Counted from the stretch's first letter, positions 15,896-24,917 are shown. The stretch: 48,098 nucleotides of DNA from an uncultured Prevotellaceae bacterium (GCA_947303855.1 CAMYZO010000013.1:1-48098); one strand, 5' to 3'. The notes: a model not told the origin generated them from the letters alone. Translations and numbers: made by a program.

Positions 15896-17248
15896 ATGAT
15901 GAAACGTAAGATTTACGATAGTCTTGTAAAATGGAAACGGGAAAAGGCTGGTACGACAGCATTACTGATAGAGGGTGCGCGACGTATCGGAAAGAGTTAT
16001 ATCGCAGAAGAGTTTGCCAGAAATGAGTATGATTCCTACATACTCATCGACTTCAGTAAGGCTCCCGCGCGAGTGAAAGGGTGGTTTGACGAGTATCTGG
16101 AGGATATTGACACACTACTGCAGAATATCCAGTTGCACTACAAGAGGCAACTGACTCCCAGGAAGTCGCTGATTATCTTCGACGAAGTTCAGAAATGTCC
16201 CCGTGCCCGCGAGGCTATCAAGACACTTGTGGCAGACCACAGGTTCGACTATCTGGAAACGGGTTCGCTTATCTCGATTAAGAAAAACGTAGAAAACATC
16301 GTCATCCCATCTGAGGAGGATGGTATTGACATGTACCCGATGGATTATGAGGAATTCCTGTGGGCCATGGGCAACGAGGTGATGATGCCATTCATAAGAC
16401 AGCGTTTTGAGAAACGACAACCGATGGGAGAGTTCCACCGTGAGGCAATGCACTATTTCCGCCAGTATCTGATAGTGGGGGGCATGCCTCAGGCGGTGGC
16501 GGAATACGTCTCGTCGCGTGACTTTACGAAAGTAGACGCTGTCAAGCGCCAAATCCTGCGTCTTTACAAGAATGACATCAACAAGTATGCAGGAGGTGCC
16601 AAGGCACGGGTTGGTGCCATTTATGATGCAATTCCGGGGCAGTTGCAGAAGAAAGAAAAGAAGTTTGTGCTTTCCGCTCTGAAAGATGAAGCCCGGATGC
16701 GAGAGTATGACAGCGCATTCTTTTGGCTTGAGGATTCAAGGATAGCAATCATCAGCTATAATACGACTGCACCAAACATAGGCCTGCAACTGAATGAGGA
16801 CAGGACAGTGCTGAAATGCTATTTTTGCGATACCGGACTGCTTATCTCGCTGGCCTTCAGTGCCCGTGGTATTGTAACCAACGAGATTTACCAAAAGCTG
16901 ATGTTCGACAAACTGGAGATTGACGAGGGTATGCTGGTTGAAAATGTTGTGGCACAGATGCTGAAAGCCTCTGGCAACGAACTGTTTTTCTACTCAAACT
17001 ACGACAAGGAGGAAGCAGAAAACAGAATGCAGATAGACTTTCTGATACAGAAAGAGGTAGTAACCTCACGCCATAACATTTCTCCTATAGAAGTGAAAAG
17101 TGGTACGAACTATACACTTACGTCCATCAACAAGTGCATCAAGAAGTTTGGACAGTATTTAAGCACCCCATACGTACTGCATACCAAAGATGTGGAGACA
17201 AAAGACGGATTGGTATACCTGCCGTTGTATATGACACCACTATTATAA
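15896..17248 (+). CDS. AAA ATPase with C-terminal DUF4143 domain, inserted in the BREX locus
   Basis: A 450-residue protein (start 15896 or the next codon, 15899). Residues 1-220 are an AAA-type ATPase: Walker A GARRIGKS at 27-34, Walker B LIIFDEVQ at 92-99, sensor-like ETGSLIS at 121-127. The C-terminal part is a DUF4143 domain, with IDFLIQKE and later PIEVKSGTNYTLTS in a D...ExK arrangement like PD-(D/E)XK nucleases. The family is common in gut Bacteroidota and its function is poorly known. It is not a BREX core gene, yet it sits between pglX and pglZ in the same direction with its own promoter and a repeat in its leader. It could be an added defence or toxin module, or a regulator; both are inference. 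Confidence 0.88.
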   Translation: MMKRKIYDSLVKWKREKAGTTALLIEGARRIGKSYIAEEFARNEYDSYILIDFSKAPARVKGWFDEYLEDIDTLLQNIQLHYKRQLTPRKSLIIFDEVQKCPRAREAIKTLVADHRFDYLETGSLISIKKNVENIVIPSEEDGIDMYPMDYEEFLWAMGNEVMMPFIRQRFEKRQPMGEFHREAMHYFRQYLIVGGMPQAVAEYVSSRDFTKVDAVKRQILRLYKNDINKYAGGAKARVGAIYDAIPGQLQKKEKKFVLSALKDEARMREYDSAFFWLEDSRIAIISYNTTAPNIGLQLNEDRTVLKCYFCDTGLLISLAFSARGIVTNEIYQKLMFDKLEIDEGMLVENVVAQMLKASGNELFFYSNYDKEEAENRMQIDFLIQKEVVTSRHNISPIEVKSGTNYTLTSINKCIKKFGQYLSTPYVLHTKDVETKDGLVYLPLYMTPLL

Positions 17249-17304
17249 AGAAGTAATTGGACACGGTTTCCTGACTGATAAAGCGGATTCAAGAAACAAG
17301 GTAT

Positions 17305-19512
17305 ATGATTGGACAATGGTTTTTAGATAGGGTAAAAGAGCTGACAGACGCTCACCACCGCTTAGTGATTACTGACACACAAGGCGACGGGGCTTTCCTG
17401 TTGGCCTATTTGCCTGCACGAAGATATATAGTGCTGACAGCTTCGAAGCCCTCCGAAGAAAGGCGCGTCAGGACGGAGGCAGAGCGTGACTACCGTGAGA
17501 AGAACGTCATCTTCTACACCACTATTCCGCAGAAAAAGCTGACGGCTCTGCAAGAATACGCTGCCACTTGTGGTTGCATTGTTCTCGACGACATGGAAGC
17601 CTACATTAAGCAGACATTGCACGTCGAGTTGGGACTTCATACACACGTTGATGGGAGAACGCTACTGCTGGCTGCCAAGATGAGCAGAGGAAGAGATGAA
17701 AACTGGTGGCGAGGTATCGCAACGGGCATCAACAACCCCTTGCAGCCAGCCCAGTTGATTACTGATTTCCTGAAAAACCCCGAGCAGTTTGCACAGGAAA
17801 CGGATAGCGATGTGTATGCCGTCATGCAGGAGGAGGCGTGCAAGATAGCAGGAAAGCCAAAGACCAATCAAACGCCGGAAGTGTTGGCTACAGAATTCAT
17901 GGCCTCTCTTTTCCGTAAACTGTTAGACGGGACAGCTGATAGTGAGTTGTTGGACATCTACTATGCAATGGCAGACAGCGAAGAGATGAAAGAACAGATG
18001 CAGGCGTATATTGATGGCTTTACGCTTCCCACTACAGGATGGAGTCCATATACCTGTCATCCAGACCACCCCTTTGCCGCCATTGATAAAGTGATGTTCA
18101 GAAACCTCTCCGAGAAGATGAAACGAAATATGGGGATTGGAGAAGATCAGAGGTTTATTGCGTATCGTTTGTCTTCGAAGAAAGCACAGCGTTATAAGTT
18201 GTCTTGGCTGAAAGAAGTTCAGACACTGCTTGATTTCAACATCGGACAGCCACACATGATCAGTTCGCTTCCACAGTTGGCTGAATACTATCGCGATACT
18301 TTTGCACCACTCGACACTGCTATGCGACGTATCTACGTGGAATGGCTGAACGAGCCGGAGGTGCTGCGCCCAGTGCAGGAGCATTACGAAACGCAAAACA
18401 AGCTGCTTTTAGGTGCGTGGTTTGGGCTGACAGACCGCTACGAACAGACGCAGCAGGGATTACTGACGAAGATGTTAGCCCATGGGCGCAACAAAACAGC
18501 CGTCATCGTCTGCGACGGTCTGCGATTAGAGATGGCAGAAGCCATTGCCAGGCGGAAGTTCCATTCGGGCATCACTATCGAAAGAACAACGGCATGGAGC
18601 AAATTACCTTCAGTTACGTCCAATGGCATGAGTGCGCTCTATGGCTTGCCTTCAGCTATCGGAGACAGCTCTGCAAAACGTCAGGCAGCACTGAAGCAGG
18701 AAGTCCCAGACGTTGAAATCATTTCTTTGGATAAGTTGAACAGTAGTGTCACGGCAGCAAAGTTGGTGCTGACATGCGGCAATATCGATGAGATAGGTGA
18801 GACGCTGCAAATGGCAGGACTGGCGGAAATATCTGGCTATGAAGAAAAGCTATATACGGCTATCCAGCAGTTGCTGCGCATGGGCTACAACGATGTGTTC
18901 CTTACGACGGATCACGGCTATGTGATTACTGGCATCCTGGATGAAGCGGACAAAGTACCTCCACCAACAGGAACTTCCATCGATGAACGCTTTGCCGTGT
19001 CAACAGATCCTGTGCAGTGTGGGTTGATAGAAAGGAACGATGAATGGATCAATGGCAGTTATCAGTACTATGCACAAACCGACAAGCCTTTCCGCACCAG
19101 AGGTAAGTATGGCTATGCACATGGAGGCATGACCCCACAGGAATGTCTGATACCCGCCTACCATTTTGCCGAGAAAAATGTCAAGATGGGACTGAAAGTC
19201 TCAATTGCTAACAAGGCAGAACTTGGTGCTGTGACGGGACAGTTCTATACCATCAAAATGATGGGAACTGGAGATTCGAATAATGTGTTTGAGTCAGAAC
19301 GGAAAGTGCAGTTGCTCTTCTACCGAGAAGATGGCAATGAAGACTCTAAGTCAAGCATACTCAGGATAAAGGCTGATGCCGTCCTGGATTTTGAAAACAC
19401 AATGAATACCAGTCTGCTGAAAGTGGTAGTCATAGATGCACAGACCACGGAGCAGTTGGATGTCTGCGTTATTAAGAAGTCTGTCAGCCGTGACCTTGAC
19501 GACCTGTTTTAA
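17305..19512 (+). CDS. pglZ: BREX phosphatase-fold protein PglZ
   Basis: A 735-residue member of the PglZ family, whose core has the alkaline-phosphatase superfamily fold. The metal-binding residues are recognisable: VIVCDGLRLEMAEAIA with Asp404, TTDHGYVITG with Asp536 and His537, and YGYAHGGMTPQECLIP with His606. PglZ is required for BREX defence and for host methylation; its substrate is not established. The start at 17305 follows AAGAAACAAGG. It lies 56 bases after the DUF4143 ATPase gene and 33 bases before brxL, so the three probably share a transcript. It seems shorter than the PglZ proteins I remember from enteric type 1 loci. Confidence 0.92.
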   Translation: MIGQWFLDRVKELTDAHHRLVITDTQGDGAFLLAYLPARRYIVLTASKPSEERRVRTEAERDYREKNVIFYTTIPQKKLTALQEYAATCGCIVLDDMEAYIKQTLHVELGLHTHVDGRTLLLAAKMSRGRDENWWRGIATGINNPLQPAQLITDFLKNPEQFAQETDSDVYAVMQEEACKIAGKPKTNQTPEVLATEFMASLFRKLLDGTADSELLDIYYAMADSEEMKEQMQAYIDGFTLPTTGWSPYTCHPDHPFAAIDKVMFRNLSEKMKRNMGIGEDQRFIAYRLSSKKAQRYKLSWLKEVQTLLDFNIGQPHMISSLPQLAEYYRDTFAPLDTAMRRIYVEWLNEPEVLRPVQEHYETQNKLLLGAWFGLTDRYEQTQQGLLTKMLAHGRNKTAVIVCDGLRLEMAEAIARRKFHSGITIERTTAWSKLPSVTSNGMSALYGLPSAIGDSSAKRQAALKQEVPDVEIISLDKLNSSVTAAKLVLTCGNIDEIGETLQMAGLAEISGYEEKLYTAIQQLLRMGYNDVFLTTDHGYVITGILDEADKVPPPTGTSIDERFAVSTDPVQCGLIERNDEWINGSYQYYAQTDKPFRTRGKYGYAHGGMTPQECLIPAYHFAEKNVKMGLKVSIANKAELGAVTGQFYTIKMMGTGDSNNVFESERKVQLLFYREDGNEDSKSSILRIKADAVLDFENTMNTSLLKVVVIDAQTTEQLDVCVIKKSVSRDLDDLF

Positions 19513-19545
19513 TCATGAATTCTGCAACGTGAAACCAAAGAAGAT

Positions 19546-21579
19546 ATGATAGAACTCGATAAGAAACTCCTGGATGCGTTCCAGGGATACGTAGTAAGAA
19601 AAGACATCGTCCGCTCTGTAAAGGGAACGGCTAACGTGCCCGTGTTTGTATTGGAATATCTGCTGGCCAACTCATGCAGCACGGATGATGAGGAGAAAAT
19701 CAAAGAAGGTGTTGAGAATGTTCAGCGGGTATTGCGCGAGCATTATGTCAATCCAGACGAAGCGAATCTGGTGCAAGCCAAGATTCAGCAACGCGGCTCA
19801 TATAAGGTTATCGACAAAATCAGCGTGAGGCTCGACCCCTCTCGGGATAAGTACTGGGCGCATCTGTCGAACCTGAACATCAAGGACGCCAACATCTCTG
19901 AGGATTTGGTATCCAGCCACGAGAAACTGATGACTGGTGGCATTTGGGCTATCATCGATATTGACTATGACCCGCTGCAAACCATCGGCTCGAAAATCTA
20001 TCCTTTTGTCATTGCAAAGATCAGGCCCATACAACTGTCAAACTTCGAGGAAGAGCGAATAGCGAAGTCGAGAGAGACATTTGATAATCAGGAATGGCTC
20101 AATGTCTTGCTTCGCAGTGGCGGTTATGAGCCTGAGTCGGAGGGCATCACTCCGAGGTTGAGGATGCTGTTGTTGTCACGCTTTATACCACTGGTGGAAT
20201 CAAACTTCAACATGGCTGAATTGGGGCCTCGCTCGTCAGGAAAGTCCTTTGTGTTCAAGGAGCTTTCACCATACTCCATGCTTGTGAGTGGTGGTCAGGG
20301 TACGGCTGCATCATTGTTTGTCAATAATTCCTCTGGTCAGATAGGTGCCGTAGGATTATGGGATGCATTGTGCTTTGACGAATCTACCGACGAACTGTTC
20401 AAGGATAAGGAGGTGGTGCCGCTGATGAAGGACTATATGGAAAGCGGCAGTTTCTCGCGTGCTGGCAAGGCTGGAGAGAAAGCCGCCAATGCCTCTATTA
20501 TCCTGAATGGTAATATCAACCAGCCTGTTGAAACAGTACTGCAGACGAGCCACCTATTTAGTCCGTTCAGTGATAAGATTGCCAACGACACGGCTTTCCT
20601 TGATCGTTTGAGTTTCTTCCTTCCAGGATGGGAGATTATCAAGTTCGCTCCGCATCATTTCACTAATCACTTCGGATTCTCCACAGACTTCTTCAGTGAA
20701 TGGATGCACCATCAACGGAAGAAGAGTTATGTAAACGCGATTGACGATTTCTTCATCCTTGGGTCACAGATGAAACAGCGAGACACGAAGCCTGTGCGCA
20801 AGACGGTTTCAGGCTTGATAAAACTGATGCATCCAGACGGTAACTACACCAAAGAAGATGTACGTCAGTATCTGGAATTTGCCATTGAGATGCGCCGCCG
20901 CGTAAAGGAACAATTGAAACGCATTGGTGGGATGGAGTTCTGGGACACGAACTTCTCGTATATCGACAAGGACACACATGAGGAAACTTTTGTTACTCTG
21001 CCAGAAGAGCGTGGCAGCAATCTCATTGAGGATGTGCCGCTTGCTCCTGGAACCTGCTATACGGCAACCAGTGATGGTGACAAGGTAGCATTGGTAAAAA
21101 TAGAAGTGGTGTCGATACCGGGCAATGGAAAATTGACTATTTCTGGCAATGCTTCCACTGAAGTAAAAGAGGATGTTCGCAATACCTATAATTATATACG
21201 CGCCAACGAGAAAACTATTCTGTCGCAGCAGCATTCCCTGAACAAACTGGATGTGAATATTCAAATCACTGCATTGTTAGGCTCAACTGTACACAAAGGA
21301 ATCGGTGGTGCTGTTTTTACAGCTCTTGTCTCGTCAGTATTCAACCGCTCTTTGAAACCTGCATTGGCCGTGTTGGGCAACATTAGTATCGGTGGAGCCA
21401 TAGAAAGAGCCTTGAATTTCAGCGACCGTGTGTCTCTTTTGTCAGAGAACGGTGCCAAGAACGTCCTTGTTCCAATGGATAACCTGCAAGAGATGGCCAG
21501 CCTTCCAGCCGCCATCTTAGGTAAAACAGATGTACCTTTCTATTCATCCTCACAGATGCTTATACAGAAGATATTATAA
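19546..21579 (+). CDS. brxL: BREX protein BrxL (AAA+ with Lon-like C-terminus)
   Basis: A 677-residue protein and the last gene of the locus. Walker A is GPRSSGKS at residues 227-234; ALCFDE near residue 274 resembles Walker B. The C-terminal 120 residues align with the proteolytic domain of Lon (VNIQITALLGSTVHKGIGGA, then FTALVSSVFN and LGNISIGGAIERAL). Where Lon has the catalytic Ser of GPSAG, this protein reads KGIGGA (584-589), so peptidase activity is doubtful. Known BrxL proteins are DNA-binding AAA+ rings needed for exclusion but not for methylation. The gene is closed by a strong terminator, so the operon ends here. Confidence 0.93.
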   Translation: MIELDKKLLDAFQGYVVRKDIVRSVKGTANVPVFVLEYLLANSCSTDDEEKIKEGVENVQRVLREHYVNPDEANLVQAKIQQRGSYKVIDKISVRLDPSRDKYWAHLSNLNIKDANISEDLVSSHEKLMTGGIWAIIDIDYDPLQTIGSKIYPFVIAKIRPIQLSNFEEERIAKSRETFDNQEWLNVLLRSGGYEPESEGITPRLRMLLLSRFIPLVESNFNMAELGPRSSGKSFVFKELSPYSMLVSGGQGTAASLFVNNSSGQIGAVGLWDALCFDESTDELFKDKEVVPLMKDYMESGSFSRAGKAGEKAANASIILNGNINQPVETVLQTSHLFSPFSDKIANDTAFLDRLSFFLPGWEIIKFAPHHFTNHFGFSTDFFSEWMHHQRKKSYVNAIDDFFILGSQMKQRDTKPVRKTVSGLIKLMHPDGNYTKEDVRQYLEFAIEMRRRVKEQLKRIGGMEFWDTNFSYIDKDTHEETFVTLPEERGSNLIEDVPLAPGTCYTATSDGDKVALVKIEVVSIPGNGKLTISGNASTEVKEDVRNTYNYIRANEKTILSQQHSLNKLDVNIQITALLGSTVHKGIGGAVFTALVSSVFNRSLKPALAVLGNISIGGAIERALNFSDRVSLLSENGAKNVLVPMDNLQEMASLPAAILGKTDVPFYSSSQMLIQKIL

Positions 21580-21593
21580 AGCTATGGATAAAC

Positions 21594-21634
21594 AAATCCG
21601 CAAGCGACTGTTAATCAGTTTCTTGCGGATTTTT
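21594..21634 (+). terminator. Terminator of the BREX operon
   Basis: AAATCCGCAAG (21594-21604) pairs perfectly with CTTGCGGATTT (21622-21632), with an inner ACTG/CAGT stem and T residues to 21634. It lies 15 bases after brxL and between convergent genes. Confidence 0.9.
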
Positions 21635-21683
21635 AGAAGTTCTCCCGTTGGGATGAATGAAGCTTTTCGCGAAAAAGAAGCGC

Positions 21684-23114
21684 TTACTGCATGTCGTAGA
21701 CCACCTGCATGAGGCGCTTACCCAGTTCGTCGGCCTCCTCCATGGTCTGTGCCTCGCTGTAGACGCGGATGATGGGCTCGGTGTTCGACTTGCGCAGGTG
21801 TACCCAGCGGGTGGGGAAGTCAATCTTCACACCGTCGATGTCGTTGACCACGGCCTCGGGGTCCTGGGCGAACATCTCCTTCACCTTTACGAGGATGGCG
21901 TCGACATCGGTGTCGGGCGTCAGGTCGATGCGGTTCTTGGCTATCTGATAGTCGGGGAACGTGCGGCGCAGTTCTGAGGCGGTGCAGCCCTTTTGTGCCA
22001 GCGACGACAGGAAGAGCACTATGCCTACGAGGGCGTCACGGCCGTAGTGGCTCTCGGGGTAGATGACACCGCCGTTGCCCTCGCCGCCGATGACGGCACC
22101 CACCTCTTTCATCTTCGTGGTGACATTCACCTCGCCGACGGCCGCAGCGGTGTACTGTCCGCCGTGCTTCTCGGTGACGTCGCGGAGGGCACGGGTAGAA
22201 GAAAGGTTCGAAACGGTAAACCATTTCTCATTCTCTCCATTTCTCATTTTCTCATTCTCCAACACGTAGTCGGCCACGCTGACCAGCGTATACTCCTCGC
22301 CGAACATACGTCCGTCCTCGCAGATGAAGGCCAGACGGTCGACGTCGGGGTCGACGACGATGCCCAGGTCGAAGCCGCCGCCGCGCATCTTCTCCATGAT
22401 GCCCTGCAGGTTCTTCTCCAACGGTTCGGGGTTGTGTGCAAACTGTCCGGTGCAGTCGCCGTTGAGTATCTCGTAGCTCACGCCGAGTGCCTCAAAGAGC
22501 TGGGGCAGGATGATGCCGCCAACGCTGTTGATGGTGTCGGCACAGACGCGGAACTTACGGTTGCGGATGGCCTCGACATCGGCCAGGCGCAGCTGCAGCA
22601 CGGAGTCGACGTGGCGCTGGTTCATGGTGTCGTCCTTGACGACGCGGCCCAGACGCTCCACGGGGGCGTAGTCGAAGTCCTCAGCCTCGGCAATGCGCAG
22701 CACCTCGGCGCCGTCGGCAGCCGTCAGGAACTCGCCCTCGCTGTTGAGCAGCTTCAGGGCGTTCCACTGCGTGGGGTTGTGCGAGGCGGTGATGATGATG
22801 CCGCCGTCGGCCTCATGCCAGCGTACTGCCAGCTCGGTGGTGGGGGTGGTGGCCAGGCCAATGTCGATGACCTCATAGCCCATGCCTACCAGTGTGCCGC
22901 AGACAATGTCGCGCACCATGGGACCCGAGATACGTCCGTCGCGTCCTACCACGATCTTGCGCATATCTTCGCACCTCGCACCTCGTACCTCGCACCTCGC
23001 AATAAACGTGGCGTATGCCGTTGTAAACTTGACAATGTCTAACGGGTTGAGCGTATCGCCCGTATGGCCTCCTATAGTGCCGCGGATGCCGGAAATAGAT
23101 TTTATCAGTGTCAT
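21684..23114 (-). CDS. glmM: Phosphoglucosamine mutase
   Basis: A 476-residue enzyme of the alpha-D-phosphohexomutase family that converts glucosamine-6-phosphate to glucosamine-1-phosphate for UDP-GlcNAc, hence peptidoglycan and lipopolysaccharide. The four domains show the N-terminal SGIRGTIGG, the phosphoserine loop TASHNP (Ser111), the magnesium loop DPDVDR (Asp255, 257, 259) and the phosphate-binding RKSNTEP near the C-terminus. Phosphomannomutase activity cannot be excluded. Two segments are unusual: residues 41-51 (CEVRGARCEDM) and about 285-298 (LENEKMRNGENEKW) are translated short repeats inserted in frame. It follows the DUF4827 gene after 9 bases, probably in one operon, and converges with brxL. 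Confidence 0.93.
   Translation of the reverse strand: MTLIKSISGIRGTIGGHTGDTLNPLDIVKFTTAYATFIARCEVRGARCEDMRKIVVGRDGRISGPMVRDIVCGTLVGMGYEVIDIGLATTPTTELAVRWHEADGGIIITASHNPTQWNALKLLNSEGEFLTAADGAEVLRIAEAEDFDYAPVERLGRVVKDDTMNQRHVDSVLQLRLADVEAIRNRKFRVCADTINSVGGIILPQLFEALGVSYEILNGDCTGQFAHNPEPLEKNLQGIMEKMRGGGFDLGIVVDPDVDRLAFICEDGRMFGEEYTLVSVADYVLENEKMRNGENEKWFTVSNLSSTRALRDVTEKHGGQYTAAAVGEVNVTTKMKEVGAVIGGEGNGGVIYPESHYGRDALVGIVLFLSSLAQKGCTASELRRTFPDYQIAKNRIDLTPDTDVDAILVKVKEMFAQDPEAVVNDIDGVKIDFPTRWVHLRKSNTEPIIRVYSEAQTMEEADELGKRLMQVVYDMQ
22221..22262 (-). repeat. In-frame repeat insertion in glmM (AATGAGAA type)
   Basis: The plus strand shows several TTCTCAT-type units, read on the coding strand as GAGAATGAGAAAATGAGAAA and encoding ENEKMRNGENEK. 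It lies between the magnesium-loop domain and the next strand (WFTVSNLSS), in what should be a surface loop. Confidence 0.8.
22969..23001 (-). repeat. In-frame heptamer insertion in glmM (GTGCGAG)
   Basis: Four copies of the heptamer, one degenerate, read on the coding strand as CEVRGARCE between ATFIAR and MRKIVVGRDGR. The complementary strand is the CTCGCAC repeat seen in the SulP gene. Confidence 0.85.
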
Positions 23115-23123
23115 AAGTATGAT

Positions 23124-23747
23124 TTATCGTCCTCTTTGGTAAGTAATGTCGTAGAAATAAGGCTTCACGTTGCTCTTGGCATTGCTGGTGGTGCCCTGTG
23201 AGTGGGGCACGATCATGCGCACGTGGGCCTTCTCGTCCTCGGGTTTGGTGAGCCGTCCCAGCTTGATATACTGCAGGGGAGCCAGCCAAGCCTCGGGCAC
23301 TGAGCTGCCGTAGGTGCTGTACATCCGTCCCTCGGTGAAGTTGGCGGTATAGGTGCTGCCTGTGCGTGTGACGCTCATGATGTCGGGGTCGAAGATGTAG
23401 TACCTGTTGTTGTAGAGCGTGGTGGTGTCGAGTATGGCCTTCTCAATGAAGCGGCAGATGATGTTCATCGACTCGCCGTCCTTGATGGCCTCGCCGCAGC
23501 CCTTGCTGAGAATCTGCATGTAGACGCCGCTCTTGTTGAGCAGCACAAACTGCTTGGTGCCTATGGTCATGTCGCCCTGACTGTTAAACTGGCTCTCGCC
23601 GATGATGACGAAGCTGGAGTCGCTGATGAACCTGTCGATGCCGTCGCGCTCCTTTTCCTTCAGGTCGCCGTAGGTCTCATAGTCGTTGCAGGCAAAGGTC
23701 ATCAGCATCGTTGCCAGTGCCATGACGGTATAGATGGTCTTTCTCAT
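23124..23747 (-). CDS. DUF4827-type lipoprotein
   Basis: A 207-residue protein with a lipoprotein signal (MRKTIYTVMALATMLMTFAC, lipobox MTFAC at residues 16-20), so it should sit in the envelope. The body starts with DYETYGDLKEKERDGIDRFI and contains an FKBP-like pattern (GTKQFVLLNKSGVYMQIL, FIEKAILDTTTLYNN), as I recall for DUF4827 proteins of Bacteroidales, which are thought to have an FKBP-type fold. Enzymatic activity is not shown. It is followed after 9 bases by glmM and preceded by a -7 box at 23784-23791. The pairing with glmM may be a shared operon without shared function. Confidence 0.78.
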   Translation of the reverse strand: MRKTIYTVMALATMLMTFACNDYETYGDLKEKERDGIDRFISDSSFVIIGESQFNSQGDMTIGTKQFVLLNKSGVYMQILSKGCGEAIKDGESMNIICRFIEKAILDTTTLYNNRYYIFDPDIMSVTRTGSTYTANFTEGRMYSTYGSSVPEAWLAPLQYIKLGRLTKPEDEKAHVRMIVPHSQGTTSNAKSNVKPYFYDITYQRGR

Positions 23748-23783
23748 TCTTGTTGTTTTCTTGCTAGTTTATAATTTCGCGTG

Positions 23784-23791
23784 CAAATTTA
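23784..23791 (-). promoter_or_regulatory. -7 box (TAAATTTG) of the DUF4827-glmM operon
   Basis: TAAATTTG followed by CA on the minus strand, 36 bases before the start codon. No -33 TTTG at the standard distance. Confidence 0.55.
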
Positions 23792-23823
23792 CGAAATAAT
23801 CCTCAAACGGCGGCAATATTAGC

Positions 23824-24858
23824 CTACTTTAACAGCTCTTCGTAGGCCTGGATAGCCTGTTGGGCCACTTTGACGGCCTCGTCGACAGAGCAGTGGAGCT
23901 TGCCGCCCGAGGCGTTCAGGTGGCCGCCGCCGTTGAAGAATTCGGCAGCCATCTTGTTGCAGGGAAACTGGTCGACGGAGCGCAGCGACACCCATACCAG
24001 GTTAGGCTTCTCTGTGTCCTCGCGGAGCGAGATGCTCAGCTTGTGGCCCTTGATCTGCAGCGGCATGTTCACCAGTCCCTCGGCATCGCCCTTCATGAAG
24101 TGGAACCGTCGGAGGTCCTCGCGCCGCAGGGCATAGTAGGAGGCGTGGCGCTCGGCATCGACCACCAGCCGCTCCAGCATGACAAAGCCCGACAGCCGCA
24201 GCCTGTCCTCAGAGAAGTTGTGGTAGACGTTGCGGTAGATGCGGTCCTTGTTGATGCCCTTGGTCAGCAGCTGCGAAATGATGTAGTAGATGGCCGGATC
24301 GCACGAGTTGTAGGTGAAGCCGCCCGTGTCGGTCATCATGCCGCAGTAGATGGGTGTGGCAAAATGGCGCGTCATCTGCTCAAAGGCCCCCAGCTGCCAC
24401 ACGATGCGGAAGATGAGCTCCGAGGTGGACGAGGCGTCGGGGTGCGACACGCTCAGTACGGTGGGCACGTCGGGACCCAGATGGTGGTCTATGAGCACCC
24501 GCTTGGCCTTCGACTGGCACAGCGACTGCTGCATCTCGTCGACGCGGCTGGGGGTGTTGAAGTCCAGGCAGAACACCAGGTCGGCAATCTTCAGCAGCAG
24601 GTCGGCCTGCTCGCGGTGCTTGTCGTAGCGCACTATCTTCTCCGTGTTGGGCAGCCAGTGCAGGTAGTCGGGATACTGGTCGGGCACGATGATGGTAGGC
24701 TCCTTGCCCTGCTCCTTCAGGTATTCGGCCCACCCCAGGCTCGACCCGATGGCATCGCCGTCGGCATTGGTGTGGCAGGTGATGACAATGTTCTGGCTCT
24801 CGCTGATGAGCGTCTGCAGCAGCTGCTGCTCCTGGTCGGTAAGTATGTTTTCTAACAT
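23824..24858 (-). CDS. nrnA: DHH/DHHA1 phosphoesterase, NrnA-like oligoribonuclease
   Basis: A 344-residue cytosolic enzyme of the DHH family that degrades short oligoribonucleotides and may dephosphorylate pAp. The motifs are complete: HTNADGDAIGSS at 29-40, CLDFNTPSR near 97-105, the signature DHH at 124-126, MMTDTGGF in the next conserved block, and the DHHA1 substrate motif FNGGGHLNASGG near residue 310. The start at 24858 is the first ATG and lies 30 bases after the -7 box at 24889-24896. It diverges from aspS. The name nrnA is by family resemblance. Confidence 0.9.
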   Translation of the reverse strand: MLENILTDQEQQLLQTLISESQNIVITCHTNADGDAIGSSLGWAEYLKEQGKEPTIIVPDQYPDYLHWLPNTEKIVRYDKHREQADLLLKIADLVFCLDFNTPSRVDEMQQSLCQSKAKRVLIDHHLGPDVPTVLSVSHPDASSTSELIFRIVWQLGAFEQMTRHFATPIYCGMMTDTGGFTYNSCDPAIYYIISQLLTKGINKDRIYRNVYHNFSEDRLRLSGFVMLERLVVDAERHASYYALRREDLRRFHFMKGDAEGLVNMPLQIKGHKLSISLREDTEKPNLVWVSLRSVDQFPCNKMAAEFFNGGGHLNASGGKLHCSVDEAVKVAQQAIQAYEELLK

Positions 24859-24888
24859 GAGTTATCTTGTTCTTTTTCTTTTGGGGTG

Positions 24889-24896
24889 CAAAAGTA
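24889..24896 (-). promoter_or_regulatory. -7 box (TACTTTTG) of nrnA
   Basis: TACTTTTG followed by CA on the minus strand. It is a near mirror image of the aspS -7 box at 24941-24948. The -33 position is not a clear TTTG. Confidence 0.6.
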
Positions 24897-24917
24897 CGAA
24901 AAAAAAAGCATAAAACA

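Noticed and set aside
6552..21683. Attachment-site repeats flanking the BREX locus
   Set aside because: I looked for a direct repeat between the left gap and the right end near the terminator and did not find a convincing one; no integrase gene is in the window.
23860..24855. 331-codon plus-strand frame opposite nrnA
   Set aside because: It is antisense to a gene with complete DHH/DHHA1 motifs; its composition is that of shadow translation.
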